NCBI GenBank assembly: GCA_007136405.1
Contig: SLHA01000100.1
Coordinates: 1 to 41,100 of the forward strand
From: Candidatus Latescibacterota bacterium
Lineage (GTDB): Bacteria > Latescibacterota > UBA2968 > UBA8231
DNA length: 41,100 nucleotides
Direction: 5' to 3'
Positions 39,764 to 41,100 of this stretch are shown piece by piece; position 1 is the stretch's first letter; the number at the start of each line of letters is the position of its first letter. Position numbers and translations under genes: made by a program. Below the pieces are notes generated by a model. It had not been told where the DNA came from, made no database searches, and saw nothing but the letters and a program-made list of their open reading frames with translations.

Positions 39764-41100
39764 ATGAACGATGACCAACATTGGCGCGTGGCCATAGTCG
39801 GCACAGGCATCGCCGGACTCACCGCGGCCCACTATCTGCACGAACGGTGCGATCTCACGCTGTATGAAGCCGAGGACTACGTGGGCGGCCACACCCACAC
39901 CATCGCCGTGTCCCGATGCGCTCAGGACTACGCCGTGGATACCGGCTTCATCGTCTACAACACCCGGACCTATCCCCACTTCATCGCCTTGCTCGAACGC
40001 CTCGGGGTGCCGTCGCAACCCACGCAGATGAGTTTCAGCGTGCACTGTGCGCGCACCGGACTGGAGTACAACGGCACTTCGTTGAACCAGCTTTTCGCCC
40101 AACGCCGCAATCTGTTCCGGCCCTCTTTTCTGCGCATGGTACGCGGCATCCTGCGGTTCTACCGGGAAGCGCCGGCCCTGATACAAAGCGGCGACCAGAC
40201 CCTCACCCTGGGCGCCTACCTGGAGCGCAACCGCTATCCGCGCGAGTTCATCGAGCACCACATCATCCCTATGGGTGCCGCCATCTGGTCGGCGGATCCA
40301 GCGTCCATGCTGGAGTTTCCGGCCATCAGCTTCCTCCGCTTCTTTGCCAACCACGGGCTCCTGCAGGTCAAAAACCGGCCGCCGTGGCGGGTAATCCAGG
40401 GCGGCTCGCAGCGCTACGTGGATGCACTGATCCAGCCTTTTGCGGAGCGCATCCATGTGCGCGCCCCCGTGCGCCGTGTCACCCGTCTGGAAACCGGCGT
40501 GGAAGTGCAGGCCGAAGGCCTGGAGCCGGCGCGATATGATCGCGTCATCATCGCCGCGCATAGCGACCAGGCGCTGGCCATGCTGGCCGAACCGACCGCG
40601 GCCGAACGCGAGATCCTCGGAGCCATCCCCTATCAGCTCAACGACACCGTGCTGCACACGGACGCTGGCGTCATGCCGCGCAATCGCCGGGCCTGGGCCA
40701 GCTGGAACTACTATCTGCCGCCGGAGCCGGCCGGCCTGCCCACCCTCACCTACGACATGAATATACTTCAGAGTCTGGACAGCGATCTGCACTTTCTGGT
40801 CAGCCTGAACCGCGGCAGCCAGGTAGATCCGGATCACATCATCGAGCGCCTGGAATACCGCCACCCGGTTTTCGATGCCGGAGCCCTGACGGCACAGCAG
40901 CGCTGGAGCGAGGTCAGCGGCGTCGACCGGATCCATTACTGCGGCGCGTACTGGGGCTACGGCTTTCACGAGGACGGGGTGGTCAGCGGGATCCAGGTCG
41001 CCCGGCAGTTCGGCGCAGAGTGCGGCGCCGACGGCGTGGCTGGCGGCGGCGGGGCGGGCGACGGCGGGGCGGGCAGTGGTGCTGCGGGCGGCGGCGGGGC
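39764..41100 (+). CDS. COG2907-type FAD-dependent oxidoreductase (amine-oxidase-like), 3' end outside the window
   Basis: An open frame from ATG at 39764 (GGAGG seven bases upstream) to the window edge without a stop. MNDDQHWRVAIVGTGIAGLT is the FAD dinucleotide motif, followed by YEAEDYVGGHTHT, DTGFIVYN, FLRFFANHGLLQ and RVIQGGSQRYVDAL; HYCGAYWGYGFHEDGVVSG is the C-terminal FAD motif. These match predicted NAD/FAD-binding proteins (COG2907), usually about 420 aa, found with DUF1365 and cyclopropane-fatty-acid-synthase-like genes. Here family similarity ends near 41020 and the frame continues as a Gly/Ala-rich linker, suggesting a fusion to another domain beyond the edge. Confidence 0.9.
   Translation, partial: MNDDQHWRVAIVGTGIAGLTAAHYLHERCDLTLYEAEDYVGGHTHTIAVSRCAQDYAVDTGFIVYNTRTYPHFIALLERLGVPSQPTQMSFSVHCARTGLEYNGTSLNQLFAQRRNLFRPSFLRMVRGILRFYREAPALIQSGDQTLTLGAYLERNRYPREFIEHHIIPMGAAIWSADPASMLEFPAISFLRFFANHGLLQVKNRPPWRVIQGGSQRYVDALIQPFAERIHVRAPVRRVTRLETGVEVQAEGLEPARYDRVIIAAHSDQALAMLAEPTAAEREILGAIPYQLNDTVLHTDAGVMPRNRRAWASWNYYLPPEPAGLPTLTYDMNILQSLDSDLHFLVSLNRGSQVDPDHIIERLEYRHPVFDAGALTAQQRWSEVSGVDRIHYCGAYWGYGFHEDGVVSGIQVARQFGAECGADGVAGGGGAGDGGAGSGAAGGGG
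41030..41100 (+). repeat. GC-rich low-complexity segment encoding a Gly/Ala linker
   Basis: GGCGGCGGCGGGGC-type triplets recur to the window end, coding GVAGGGGAGDGGAGSGAAGG in frame with the FAD oxidoreductase. It may be a flexible linker or an expanded repeat; sequencing error is also possible in such sequence. Confidence 0.6.

Noticed and set aside
39686-40969. A 427-aa minus-strand frame opposite the FAD oxidoreductase
   Set aside because: The plus strand carries unmistakable FAD-binding motifs and a good SD; the minus frame has none.

Overview
The window is a piece of an environmental bacterial genome. A TamB plus lipoprotein TamA-like (TamL) pair points to the FCB group (Bacteroidota and relatives). 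The many sialidase-like propellers, tandem propeller paralogues and neutral-ceramidase-like enzymes fit an uncultured FCB or planctomycete-like lineage such as Latescibacterota. This assignment is an inference from gene content only; there is no rRNA or other marker gene here.

Layout. (1) 1-15022, all minus strand and GC-rich: a carbohydrate-active cluster. It holds three BNR/Asp-box sialidase-like genes (one broken at the window edge), four paralogues of a beta-propeller plus beta-sandwich family, a transglutaminase-like/TIM-barrel fusion of 846 aa, a protein resembling (alpha/alpha)6-barrel enzymes, two unassigned proteins and several gene relics (UroD start, GH2-like sugar-binding domain, barrel-protein start, sialidase fragment). 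Short repeats of the ATTCGTGTTCATTCGTGG type sit at gene junctions. (2) 15190-15901: a plus-strand Phd-type antitoxin / PIN toxin pair with a palindromic operator. (3) 15962-17772: a neutral-ceramidase-like gene flanked by two direct copies of a roughly 95-bp repeat. (4) 17793-20140: lipoprotein/outer-membrane barrel, FMN-binding lipoprotein and second barrel. (5) 20274-24351: second ceramidase-like gene and an apiosidase-like glycoside hydrolase with LamG segments, separated by degenerate tandem repeats. (6) 24497-26587: P-type ATPase relic and a soluble SppA-like peptidase. (7) 26786-33998: distinctly AT-richer tamB-tamL pair. (8) 34558-36510: enoate-reductase-type flavo-iron-sulfur protein. 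(9) 36932-41100, GC-rich again: S51 peptidase and nitrilase-family hydrolase, then a DUF1295 membrane protein divergent from a COG2907-type FAD oxidoreductase that runs off the right edge.

How the parts fit. The left cluster probably processes a complex glycan or its oligosaccharides. Most of its enzymes lack a signal peptide, so they look cytoplasmic, and no SusC/SusD pair, sulfatase or transporter is present to supply substrate. tamB and tamL would form one inner-to-outer-membrane assembly system. The most unusual points are the transglutaminase/TIM-barrel fusion, the four-fold propeller expansion, a TGA codon at the same place in two sialidase copies, the repeats flanking a ceramidase gene, and a duplicated TTGACG/TGTAT-N5-6-ATACA promoter-operator element upstream of the SppA and TamB regions.
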